8,127 bases of DNA from DASWHF01 sp036393295 (GTDB lineage: Bacteria > Pseudomonadota > Gammaproteobacteria > Acidiferrobacterales > UBA6901), in the NCBI GenBank assembly GCA_036393295.1, contig DASWHF010000098.1, positions 1 to 8,127 of the forward strand, given 5' to 3'. The notes under the pieces are model-generated. The model saw only the letters and a list, made by a program, of their open reading frames with translations. It did no database searches and had not been told where the DNA came from. The position numbers and the translations under genes are program-made. Of the stretch, positions 1 to 6,029 are shown in pieces (within the stretch, counting starts at the first letter, position 1; each line of letters starts with the position of its first letter).

Positions 1-1103
1 CCTACCACATGGACAAGGGGCGCGAGCGCGAGGCGATGCTCGCCGCGCGCGCGCGCGACTGCGGCCTGCCCTTCGTCTACGTCAATCTGGTCGGCGGCCA
101 GGACGAGCTGGTGTTCGACGGTGAGTCGTTCGTGATCGATGCCGACGGCCGCGTGACCCAACGCTGCCCGGCGTTCGCCGAGGGGCTGTATGCCGTGGAT
201 ATCGAGGCGTCCGCGGACCGTGTGGCGCCGGTGCCGGGCGAGATCGCGGCGCCGCTCGAGATCGAGGCGAGCATCTATCGCGCGCTGGTGCTGGGCGTGA
301 GGGACTATGTCGACAAGAACGGCTTTCCCGGCGTCGCCGTCGGGCTGTCCGGCGGCATCGACTCGGCGCTGACCTTGTGCATTGCCGTCGACGCCCTCGG
401 CGCCGGGCGCGTGGAGGCGCTGCTGATGCCGTCGCGTTACACCGCGGCCATGAGCCTCGAGGATGCCGAGGCCCAGGCGCGGGCACTGGGCGTGGAATTC
501 CACGTGATTTCCATCGAGCCGATATTCGAAGCCTTCGTTCAGGCGCTCGCCGACGAGTTCAAGGGGCGCGCGCGCGACGTCACCGAGGAGAACCTGCAGG
601 CGCGCATCCGCGGCACGCTGCTGATGGCGGTGTCGAACAAGACCGGCCGCATGGTGATCACCACCGGCAACAAGAGCGAGATGGCGGTCGGCTACGCGAC
701 GCTCTACGGCGACATGGCCGGCGGCTTCGCGGCGATCAAGGACGTCTTCAAGACCATGGTCTACCGGCTCGCCGCCTGGCGCAATCGCGCCGCACCGGTG
801 ATCCCCGACCGCGTGCTGACGCGCGCGCCGTCCGCCGAGCTTCGGCCCGACCAGAAGGACACCGACTCCCTGCCGCCCTACGAGATCCTCGATCCCATCC
901 TGGAGCGCTACGTCGAGCGGGACCGCTCGCCGGCCGAGATCGTCGCCGACGGTTTCGACGCCGCGACGGTGGCGCGGGTCGCGGCCATGGTGGATCGCAA
1001 CGAATACAAGCGCCGCCAGGCGGCCCCCGGCGTGCGCATCACCCGCCGCGCCTTCGGCCGCGACCGCCGCTACCCCATCACCTCGCGCTACCGTGAGACG
1101 TGA
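1..1103 (+). CDS. nadE: Glutamine-dependent NAD+ synthetase, C-terminal part (5' end outside window)
   Basis: Catalyses the last step of NAD+ synthesis: ATP-dependent amidation of nicotinic acid adenine dinucleotide with ammonia released from glutamine, in the cytoplasm. The frame is open to the left edge (Tyr-His precede the Met at 9), and the first ~80 residues after that Met resemble the end of a nitrilase-type glutaminase domain, so that Met is internal and the amidase catalytic residues lie upstream. Numbering from the Met at 9, the synthetase domain carries the ATP pyrophosphatase loop SGGIDSA at 114-120 (nt 348-368). It also has the family block TTGNKSEMAVGYATLYGDMAG at about 218-238 and the C-terminal RAPSAELRPDQKDTDSLPPY at 272-291. 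The C-terminus is intact, ending in TGA at 1101-1103. glnB follows after 232 bp. The glutamine-dependent (two-domain) assignment rests on the amidase remnant and is strong. Confidence 0.95.
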   Translation, partial: YHMDKGREREAMLAARARDCGLPFVYVNLVGGQDELVFDGESFVIDADGRVTQRCPAFAEGLYAVDIEASADRVAPVPGEIAAPLEIEASIYRALVLGVRDYVDKNGFPGVAVGLSGGIDSALTLCIAVDALGAGRVEALLMPSRYTAAMSLEDAEAQARALGVEFHVISIEPIFEAFVQALADEFKGRARDVTEENLQARIRGTLLMAVSNKTGRMVITTGNKSEMAVGYATLYGDMAGGFAAIKDVFKTMVYRLAAWRNRAAPVIPDRVLTRAPSAELRPDQKDTDSLPPYEILDPILERYVERDRSPAEIVADGFDAATVARVAAMVDRNEYKRRQAAPGVRITRRAFGRDRRYPITSRYRET

Positions 1104-1149
1104 GCGCACCTGTTGCGGGGCGCATCGCCTTGAAGCGAAATTCAACAAC

Positions 1150-1241
1150 GCCACGGGGGTCACGGGGGCCACGGGGATCAAGAATGTTTGGTTTTAGTCT
1201 TTCACGGCATCTTTCCCCGTGCTCCCCGTGTCCCCCGTGGC
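1150..1241. repeat. Large imperfect inverted repeat between nadE and glnB
   Basis: Arms 1150-1177 and 1214-1241 are 28 nt each and match in inverted orientation at 25 of 28 positions. The intervening loop is 36 nt and AT-richer. Each arm is itself an array of degenerate CACGGGG / CCCCGTG units spaced 9-10 bp apart, so the strands are strongly G- versus C-biased. The stem would fold in RNA but lacks a following T-run, so it is not a classical intrinsic terminator, although it could protect the nadE 3' end. The CCCCGTG-type units look like a dispersed intergenic repeat; this is my inference and no second copy is present in the window. Confidence 0.8.
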
Positions 1242-1272
1242 TGCCTTTCAGCTGCCCAAACACCGCGACGGC

Positions 1273-1300
1273 TTGCATTCTGGCCTTAAGGACGGATAAT
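1273..1300 (+). promoter_or_regulatory. Candidate sigma-70 promoter for glnB
   Basis: TTGCAT (1273-1278) and GATAAT (1295-1300) are separated by 16 bp. The -10 matches consensus at 5 of 6 positions and the -35 at 3 of 6. Transcription would begin near 1307, giving a leader of about 30 nt before the glnB ATG at 1336, with a modest AAAGGG ribosome site at 1325-1330. I looked for a sigma-54 element (TGGCAC-N5-TTGCA) here and did not find a good one. Confidence 0.4.
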
Positions 1301-1335
1301 TCCGTTGAGATTCCTGCGTCCAACAAAGGGCTGCC

Positions 1336-1674
1336 ATGAAGAAGATCGAGGCGATAATCAAGCCGTTCAAGCTGGATGACGTGCGCGAGGCGCTGTCGGA
1401 GATCGGCATCACCGGCATGACCGTCACCGAGGTGAAGGGCTTCGGGCGTCAGAAGGGGCATACCGAACTCTACCGCGGCGCCGAGTACGTGGTGGATTTC
1501 CTGCCCAAGGTGAAGCTCGAGATCGTCATCAAGGACGACCAGGTCGAGCGCTGCATCGAGGCGATCACCGCGGCGGCGCGCACCGGCAAGATCGGTGACG
1601 GCAAGATTTTCGTCTATCCTGTGGGCCAGGTACACCGCATCCGCACCGGCGAGACCGGCGACGACGCCATCTGA
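1336..1674 (+). CDS. glnB: Nitrogen regulatory P-II protein
   Basis: A 112-residue trimeric signal protein that reads 2-oxoglutarate and ATP/ADP, and glutamine through uridylylation by GlnD. It adjusts partners such as the glutamine synthetase adenylyltransferase, NtrB and AmtB. The full-length match is clear: the N-terminus MKKIEAIIKPFKLDDVREAL, the T-loop with the uridylylation site Tyr51 in EYVVDFLPK, the B-loop around TGKIGDGKIF, and the C-terminal signature VGQVHRIRTGETG. The ATG at 1336 gives the canonical start and length. The gene lies downstream of nadE and is convergent with bamD, with only 8 bp between stops and no terminator between them. GlnB and GlnK are hard to tell apart by sequence. 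There is no amtB next to it and the residues fit GlnB slightly better, so the family is certain and the paralogue probable. Confidence 0.96.
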   Translation: MKKIEAIIKPFKLDDVREALSEIGITGMTVTEVKGFGRQKGHTELYRGAEYVVDFLPKVKLEIVIKDDQVERCIEAITAAARTGKIGDGKIFVYPVGQVHRIRTGETGDDAI

Positions 1675-1682
1675 GAACGGGG

Positions 1683-2498
1683 TTAAGGCGTCTCCGATTC
1701 CGGCGTCTGCCGCGGCCGGAGATCGGCGAGATAGCGGCTCCCGGGGAAGTTCTTCTCCAGCACCCGCAGGCTGTCCTGCATCAGATCGTCCATGCCGAGC
1801 TTGCCGTAGGCCATGGCCTGCAGCCCCAGCGCGTCCTCGACCGCCGGGGTGCGCTGGTAGTTCGCGATGACGTATTGGGCGCGATTGACCGCCGCCACGT
1901 AGGCGCGGCGCGAATAGTAAAAGCGCGCGACGTGGATCTCGTGGCGCGCCAGATAATCCACCAGATAGGCCATGCGCCGGCGGCTGTCGGCGGCATAGCG
2001 GCTGTCGGGGAAGCGATCGACCAGCTCGCGGAAGCTGTCGTAGGCGTCGCGCATGCCCTTGGGATCGCGGTTCGACAGGTCGCCGCCGGTGAACAGCCGC
2101 TCGAACCAGTTGCGGTCGTCGTCGAAGTAGGCCAGCCCCTTGAGGTAATACGCGTAGTCGACGTGCGGGTGCGTCGGGTGCAGGCGGATGAAGCGGTTGG
2201 CGGCGGCGATGGCCGATGCCAGGTCGTTGTCCTTATAATACGCATAGGCGATCTCGAGCTGCGCCTGGTCGGCGTAAGGCCCATAGGGGTAGCGCGCCTC
2301 GAGCGTCTCGAAATGCTTGATGGCGGTCGCGTAGTCCTTGGCTTCCAGCGCGGTCTTGGCCTCCTGGTAGAAGCGCTGCGCCGACCAGTCCTGGGTCGGG
2401 TCGGTCTCGAGGCCGCTGCACGCGGTCAGGGCCAGCGCCAGGATCAGGGCCGGGATCAGATTGGGGCGCCAGGCGGTCGGGGTCGGTAAGTTCGGCAT
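1683..2498 (-). CDS. bamD: Outer membrane protein assembly factor BamD (lipoprotein)
   Basis: An essential lipoprotein of the BAM complex that, with BamA, folds and inserts beta-barrel proteins into the outer membrane from its periplasmic face. I place the start at the ATG at 2496-2498 (271 aa) because it yields a compact lipoprotein signal: Arg11, then a hydrophobic stretch and a lipobox LTAC with acylated Cys27. An in-frame ATG at 2577-2579 would add 27 residues and run over the rluD start, so I reject it. After Cys27 comes the family opening DPTQDWSAQRFYQEAKTALE, then tandem TPR-like helices including YATAIKHFETLEARYPYGPY and LASAIAAANRFIRLHPTHPH. The inner WFERLFTGGDLSNRDPKGMR loop and the C-terminal ALGLQAMAYGKLG helices are also present. 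No Shine-Dalgarno site is evident before the chosen ATG. The divergence from rluD is as in E. coli. Confidence 0.95.
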   Translation of the reverse strand: MPNLPTPTAWRPNLIPALILALALTACSGLETDPTQDWSAQRFYQEAKTALEAKDYATAIKHFETLEARYPYGPYADQAQLEIAYAYYKDNDLASAIAAANRFIRLHPTHPHVDYAYYLKGLAYFDDDRNWFERLFTGGDLSNRDPKGMRDAYDSFRELVDRFPDSRYAADSRRRMAYLVDYLARHEIHVARFYYSRRAYVAAVNRAQYVIANYQRTPAVEDALGLQAMAYGKLGMDDLMQDSLRVLEKNFPGSRYLADLRPRQTPESETP

Positions 2499-2581
2499 AG
2501 TGTTCGGCGTGGACGGACGTGGACAGGCTAAGGCGGCGGCAAGCATACCCTGCCGTGCCGGCGGAGGAAAGCAGCGCAATC

Positions 2582-3553
2582 ATGACGGCCGAGGCCGCCC
2601 AGGAACTGGAAGTCACCATCCCCGCCGAGCTCGCCGGCCGGCGCCTGGATCAGGCGCTCACCGAGCTGCTCACGGGCCGCTCGCGCGCCCAGGTGCAGAA
2701 ATGGATCCGCGAGGGGCGGGCCCGGGTCGACGGCCGCCCGTTACGGCCGCGCGACAAGGTCGCCGGCGGCGAGCGCGTCACCGTCAGCGTGCCGGCGCCC
2801 GAGCCGGCCGCGTGGCGGGCGGAGCAAATCGCGCTCGATGTCGTGCACGAGGACGCCGAGATCCTGGTCATCAACAAGCCGCCCGGGCTGGTCGTGCACC
2901 CGGGCGCCGGCAACCCGGAGGGCACCTTGCTGAATGCGCTGCTCGGCCGCGCGCCGGAGCTGGCGCGCCTGCCGCGCGCCGGCATCGTGCACCGCCTCGA
3001 CAAGCAGACCTCGGGCCTCATGGTGGTGGCGCGCACCGAACGCGCGCGCCTCGACCTGATCGAGCAGCTGCGCGCGCGCAGCGTGTCGCGCGAATATCTG
3101 GCGATCGTCTGCGGCCGGCTCGTGGCCGGCGGCACGGTCGAGGCGCCGATCGGCCGCCACCGCAGCCAGCGCACGCGCATGGCGGTCACCGGCGGCGGCA
3201 AGCCGGCGGTCACGCATTACCGCGTCGAGGAGCGCTACCGCGCCCATACCCTGCTGCGCGTGCGCCTGGAGTCGGGCCGTACCCACCAGATCCGCGTGCA
3301 CATGGCGCACCTCAAGCATCCGGTGATCGGCGACCCGGTCTACGGCGGCCGCCTCAAGCTGCCGCCCGGCGCCGACGCCACGCTCATCGAGGCGCTGCGC
3401 GGCTTCCGCCGCCAGGCCCTGCATGCCGCCGAGCTGGGTCTCAAGCATCCGGCCAGCGGTGAGGCAATGCATTTTCGCGCCCCGCCGCCGCCCGACCTGG
3501 CGGCGCTCATGGACTTGCTGCGCGCCGACGCGCGCGCCGCGCGCGCGCCATGA
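2582..3553 (+). CDS. rluD: 23S rRNA pseudouridine synthase RluD
   Basis: Converts uridines in helix 69 of 23S rRNA (positions 1911, 1915 and 1917 in E. coli) to pseudouridine during late 50S maturation. The ATG at 2582 is preceded by GGAGGAAA (2563-2570) and gives 323 aa, matching the family; the in-frame ATG at 2519 has no such support. An S4-like RNA-binding domain covers roughly residues 12-75 (RRLDQALTEL, VQKWIREGRARVDGRPL). The catalytic domain has the motif HRLDKQTSGL with nucleophile Asp140, the preceding VINKPPGLVVHPGAG and the later SGRTHQIRVHMAHLKHPVIG. These features distinguish RluD/RluA-family enzymes from RsuA or TruB. RluD is favoured over RluC by the neighbourhood (bamD divergent, pgeF immediately downstream). 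The stop overlaps the pgeF start as ATGA, so the two are probably translationally coupled. Confidence 0.95.
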   Translation: MTAEAAQELEVTIPAELAGRRLDQALTELLTGRSRAQVQKWIREGRARVDGRPLRPRDKVAGGERVTVSVPAPEPAAWRAEQIALDVVHEDAEILVINKPPGLVVHPGAGNPEGTLLNALLGRAPELARLPRAGIVHRLDKQTSGLMVVARTERARLDLIEQLRARSVSREYLAIVCGRLVAGGTVEAPIGRHRSQRTRMAVTGGGKPAVTHYRVEERYRAHTLLRVRLESGRTHQIRVHMAHLKHPVIGDPVYGGRLKLPPGADATLIEALRGFRRQALHAAELGLKHPASGEAMHFRAPPPPDLAALMDLLRADARAARAP

Positions 3554-4299
3554 GCGCGCCGCGCGACTACCTGCATGCCGACTGGCCGGCGCCACCCTGG
3601 GTGCACGCGGTCACGACCACGCGTTCCGGCGGCGTCAGCGCCGCGCCGTACGCGAGCTTCAATCTGGGCGATCACGTCGGCGACGATCCGGCGGCGGTGC
3701 GGGTCAACCGCGCGGCGTTGCGCGCCGACCTTGGGCTCCCGGCCGAGCCGCTGTGGCTCACGCAGGTGCACGGCACGCGCATCGTCGATGCCCGGCGCGC
3801 GGCGCCCGGCGCCGAGGCCGACGGCGCCGTGACGCCGGCGCCCGGTATCGTGTGCGCGGTGCTGACCGCCGACTGCCTGCCGGTGTTCGTGTGCGATCGC
3901 GCCGGAACGCGCGCGGCGCTGGTGCATGCCGGCTGGCGCGGGCTCGCCGCCGGCGCGGTCGAGCGCGCCGTCGAGGCGCTGGGCCTGCCGGGCGAGCGCC
4001 TGCTGGCCTGGCTGGGGCCGGCGATCGGGCCGGCGGCGTTCGAAGTCGGCGCCGAGGTGCGCGACGCCTTCGTCGCCCACGACCGTGCCGCCGCCGCCGA
4101 TTTCCACGACGGTCGCGACGGCCGGTTCCGCGCCGATCTCTACGGACTGGCGCGCCGCCGGCTCGCGGCTCGCGGCGTGACCGCGGTGAGCGGCGGCCGC
4201 CGCTGCACCCACGGCGAGGCCGACCGGTTCTTCTCGTTCCGCCGCGACGGCCGATGCGGGCGCATGGCCTCGCTCATCTGGCTGGACCCCGCCCCCTGA
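3550..4299 (+). CDS. pgeF: Peptidoglycan editing factor PgeF (YfiH/DUF152, laccase-like fold)
   Basis: This cytoplasmic protein is known in E. coli to limit incorporation of wrong amino acids (L-Ser for L-Ala) at the first position of the peptidoglycan stem peptide. Family members have also been described as polyphenol oxidases and as purine nucleoside phosphorylases/deaminases. At 249 aa the length is normal. The metal ligands are visible: His74 in LTQVHGTRIVD, Cys109 in LTADCLPVF and His126 in VHAGWRGLAAGAVE. The C-terminal CTHGEADRFFSFRRDG motif is present and closes the active site. The gene starts at an ATG overlapping the rluD stop by 4 bp, with no separate strong ribosome site, which supports coupling. 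In E. coli clpB follows yfiH; here a palindrome block and a ZIP transporter take that place. Confidence 0.94.
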   Translation: MSAPRDYLHADWPAPPWVHAVTTTRSGGVSAAPYASFNLGDHVGDDPAAVRVNRAALRADLGLPAEPLWLTQVHGTRIVDARRAAPGAEADGAVTPAPGIVCAVLTADCLPVFVCDRAGTRAALVHAGWRGLAAGAVERAVEALGLPGERLLAWLGPAIGPAAFEVGAEVRDAFVAHDRAAAADFHDGRDGRFRADLYGLARRRLAARGVTAVSGGRRCTHGEADRFFSFRRDGRCGRMASLIWLDPAP

Positions 4300-4309
4300 C
4301 GCCCCGGCG

Positions 4310-4482
4310 CTAACAGGATGTTGAAAAAGTCGATCCGCGACTTTTTCAACCACGCAAAGCAAAAATGTCATTTTTGCTTTGCTCCATTTTTCAAACACTT
4401 CCGTGTTTGAAAAATGCCGGTCGATCCGTCGACCGGTTAGCAGGGCGTTGAAAAACGAGTTTATCAACGCCCTGCTAACCGG
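4310..4482. repeat. Block of five end-to-end palindromes, MITE/REP-like
   Basis: Five hairpins tile this AT-rich intergenic stretch almost without gaps. P1: 4320-4332 with 4338-4350 (13 bp). P2: 4354-4366 with 4370-4382 (13 bp). P3: 4385-4398 with 4403-4416 (14 bp). P4: 4417-4424 with 4429-4436 (8 bp). P5: 4433-4451 with 4464-4482 (19 bp, perfect). P1 and P4 share GTCGATCCG at their tips; P1, P3 and P5 share TTGAAAAA. The outer ends 4310-4331 and 4457-4478 match as imperfect terminal inverted repeats (16 of 22). No transposase frame lies inside and I see no clear target-site duplication. It could be a small non-autonomous element, a compound REP-like repeat, or several nested insertions. Its base composition differs sharply from both neighbours. 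Confidence 0.8.
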
Positions 4483-4489
4483 GTATGAT
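4461..4489 (+). promoter_or_regulatory. Candidate promoter for the ZIP transporter gene
   Basis: TTATCA (4461-4466) and TATGAT (4484-4489) are 17 bp apart. The -10 agrees with consensus at 5 of 6 positions and the -35 at 4 of 6. The -35 lies inside the right arm of palindrome P5 and the -10 just outside the repeat block, so the repeat would supply half of the promoter. Initiation near 4496 would leave a leader of about 36 nt, with AAAAGG (4521-4526) before the ATG at 4532. Confidence 0.4.
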
Positions 4490-4531
4490 GCGCGCTTTGG
4501 CGTGCCCGCCGAATAACGCTAAAAGGCATCG

Positions 4532-5464
4532 ATGGCTCTCCTGGTCTGGATCATAATCTTCAGCGCCGTCGGCGGCGTGCTGAGCGTGCTGGTCGCATCG
4601 GTGTTCCTGCTGCTGCCGGCCGCCTTCCGCGCGCGCCTGCTGCCGGCGATGGTGAGCTTCGCGATCGGCGCGCTGCTCGGCGCGGCCTTTCTGGCGCTGC
4701 TGCCGCATGCGCTCGAGGCGCCCGGCGTGGACGGCGCGCACCGCATCATGGCGGCGGTGCTGCTCGGGGTGCTGCTGTTCTTCATTCTCGAGAAGCTCGT
4801 GTTGTGGCGCCATTGCCATACCCACGAGTGCGACGTACACGGCAGTACAAGTGTCGCGGGAGGCACGAGCGCAGGGATGCGCGAGGTAGAGCAACGCAGG
4901 GAGCAGTTGCCGAGGATGCCGGGAGCGACCGACGTGCACGGAAGTACCGGTGTCGCGGGCGGCCGGATGCCGGGAGCGACCGAGACCCATGCGCCGGCTT
5001 CCGGACACGGCCATACTTCGGCGGCCGGCCATCTGATCCTGCTCGGCGACGGCATCCACAACTTCGTCGACGGCGTGCTGATCGCGGCGGCGTTCCTGAC
5101 CGACATCCATCTGGGCATCATCACCGCCATCGCGGTGGCGGCGCACGAGATCCCGCAGGAGCTCGGCGACTTCGCGATCCTGCTCGACAGCGGCTTCACG
5201 CGCCGCAAGGCGCTGCTGTACAACGTGCTGTCGGGGCTCACGACGGTGGTCGGCGCGGTGCTGGCGTATTACTCGCTGGGGATGGCACAGGCGGCCGTGC
5301 CCTATGTGCTGGCCATCGCGGCGTCGAGCTTCATCTATATCGCGGTCGCCGACCTGATCCCCGGCCTGCACAAGCGCGTCGAGGGCGCCGCCACCCTGCA
5401 GCAGGGCGTGCTGATCGGCTTCGGGGTGGCGACCATTTATACGGCGCATTCGCTGCTGCATTGA
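4532..5464 (+). CDS. ZIP-family metal transporter with repeat-expanded histidine-rich loop
   Basis: An inner-membrane importer of divalent metal (zinc most likely) of the ZIP/ZupT-GufA type, 310 aa. Eight hydrophobic segments are visible, approximately at 4-28, 38-60, 70-92, 167-190, 193-217, 227-250, 255-277 and 290-308. The metal-site motifs are present in TM4 (HNFVDG, residues 176-181, His176 and Asp180) and TM5 (HEIPQE, 205-210, His205 and Glu206, Glu210). The TM3-TM4 loop is histidine-rich at its two edges (HCHTHE at 94-99; HGH at 159-161). Residues 101-150 are encoded by two in-frame repeat units; without them the protein would be 260 aa, near the size of E. coli ZupT. The motifs are intact, so it is probably functional. 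Substrate is inferred from the family and not proved. Confidence 0.92.
   Translation: MALLVWIIIFSAVGGVLSVLVASVFLLLPAAFRARLLPAMVSFAIGALLGAAFLALLPHALEAPGVDGAHRIMAAVLLGVLLFFILEKLVLWRHCHTHECDVHGSTSVAGGTSAGMREVEQRREQLPRMPGATDVHGSTGVAGGRMPGATETHAPASGHGHTSAAGHLILLGDGIHNFVDGVLIAAAFLTDIHLGIITAIAVAAHEIPQELGDFAILLDSGFTRRKALLYNVLSGLTTVVGAVLAYYSLGMAQAAVPYVLAIAASSFIYIAVADLIPGLHKRVEGAATLQQGVLIGFGVATIYTAHSLLH
4832..4981 (+). repeat. Two tandem in-frame repeat units inside the ZIP gene
   Basis: Unit A is 4832-4930 (99 nt, 33 codons) and unit B is 4931-4981 (51 nt, 17 codons). Their first 32 nt agree at 27 positions, and a 19-nt stretch from GGATGCCGGG is identical at 4914-4932 and 4965-4983. Unit B equals unit A without a central 48 nt (4865-4912). 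Unit A begins exactly at codon 101, and both lengths are multiples of three, so the reading frame is kept. The encoded peptides are DVHGSTSVAGG...RMPGAT and DVHGSTGVAGGRMPGAT. The inserted residues are hydrophilic and lie in the soluble TM3-TM4 loop. This resembles a mobile or amplifying repeat tolerated in coding sequence; the source family is not identified. Confidence 0.85.
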
Positions 5465-5491
5465 CGCGCGGCCGCCCCCTCCGGCCGCGCG
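5465..5491 (+). promoter_or_regulatory. GC-rich hairpin between ZIP stop and gcvR ribosome site
   Basis: A perfect 10-bp stem (5465-5474 with 5482-5491) and a 7-nt pyrimidine loop begin immediately after the ZIP TGA and end one base before the GGAGGA (5493-5498) of the next gene. There is no T-run, so it is unlikely to be a strong intrinsic terminator. It could separate translation of the two genes or stabilise a processed mRNA end; this is inference. Confidence 0.6.
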
Positions 5492-5505
5492 CGGAGGAAT
5501 CACGC

Positions 5506-6027
5506 ATGACGCACTGGTACATGCTGACGGTCGTGGGCGCGGACCGGCCCGGCATCGTCGCGGCCCTCGCCGCGGCGCTTTACCGCGGCGGCTGCAATCT
5601 CGGCGAGGCGTCGATGGTGCGGCTCGGCGGCAACTTCACCGTCATGCTGATGGTCGAGTCGCCGGGCTCCGCCGACGCGGTGCAGCGGCTGGTGCAGACG
5701 GCGGCGGACGGTTTCGCGTTGCGCGTGCACGTCGATCCCATCGAGGCGCGGCTGCACGCGCATACCGAGCCGAACGTGCAGGTGGCGGTGCACGGCGCCG
5801 ACCGCGCCGGCATCGTCGCCGAGGTCACACAGGCGCTGGCCGACGCCGGATTTCACATCCTCGATCTCAATTCGGATGTCGGCGGCACGCGCGAGCGGCC
5901 GATCTACGTCATGCTGCTCGAGGGCCATGTCGCCGGCGGCGCCGCCGTCCTCGAACCGGCCCTGGCGCCGCTGCGCAGCACCGGCATCGAGGTGCGCGTC
6001 AGCCCGATCGACACGCTGGTGGGCTGA
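5506..6027 (+). CDS. GcvR-like protein with two ACT domains
   Basis: A 173-residue protein made of two ACT domains, the small regulatory fold that often binds amino acids. Domain 1 (about 5-80) opens with LTVVGADRPGIVAALAAALY and domain 2 (about 90-170) with VQVAVHGADRAGIVAEVTQA. Both carry the DRPGIV/DRAGIV turn typical of the family. The best-known relative is GcvR of E. coli, which binds GcvA and represses the glycine cleavage operon; it has no DNA-binding domain, and none is visible here. The ATG at 5506 follows GGAGGA with 7-nt spacing, a strong signal that excludes longer in-frame starts overlapping the ZIP gene. No gcvA or gcvTHP is in the window, so the partner is unknown. The def gene starts 2 nt after its stop, suggesting co-translation. 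The domain call is firm; the GcvR role is likely but unproved. Confidence 0.87.
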   Translation: MTHWYMLTVVGADRPGIVAALAAALYRGGCNLGEASMVRLGGNFTVMLMVESPGSADAVQRLVQTAADGFALRVHVDPIEARLHAHTEPNVQVAVHGADRAGIVAEVTQALADAGFHILDLNSDVGGTRERPIYVMLLEGHVAGGAAVLEPALAPLRSTGIEVRVSPIDTLVG

Positions 6028-6029
6028 GC

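Noticed and set aside
1100..1339. A 79-codon GTG-started frame overlapping the nadE stop and the glnB start
   Set aside because: It translates the G/C-rich inverted repeat into a Pro/Ser/Arg/Cys-rich string with no domain character, and the overlaps at both ends are coincidental. No ribosome site supports it.
2499..2581. Divergent promoters between bamD and rluD
   Set aside because: One or two promoters must exist near here, but I found no -35/-10 pair of acceptable match and spacing on either strand, so none is annotated.
4320..4350. Palindrome P1 as an intrinsic terminator of pgeF
   Set aside because: The T-run is inside the stem and not after it, and the stem is AT-rich, so it does not have the usual terminator form, although some termination in the block cannot be excluded.
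3340..4467. Long reverse-strand frame opposite rluD and pgeF
   Set aside because: It is Ala/Arg/Gly-rich shadow coding caused by high GC, antisense to two well-recognised genes, and its start would lie in the palindrome block.
4310..4482. Integron attC site, suggested by GTTAGC / GCTAAC ends of palindrome P5
   Set aside because: The ends do not fit the attC core rule GTTRRRY / RYYYAAC (C falls where a purine is needed), the stem is perfect without extrahelical bases, and there is no cassette array or integrase.
4475..5503. A 342-codon reverse-strand frame opposite the ZIP gene
   Set aside because: Low-complexity Arg/Gln/His-rich translation, antisense to a gene with intact family motifs and eight membrane segments. 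It is a GC shadow.
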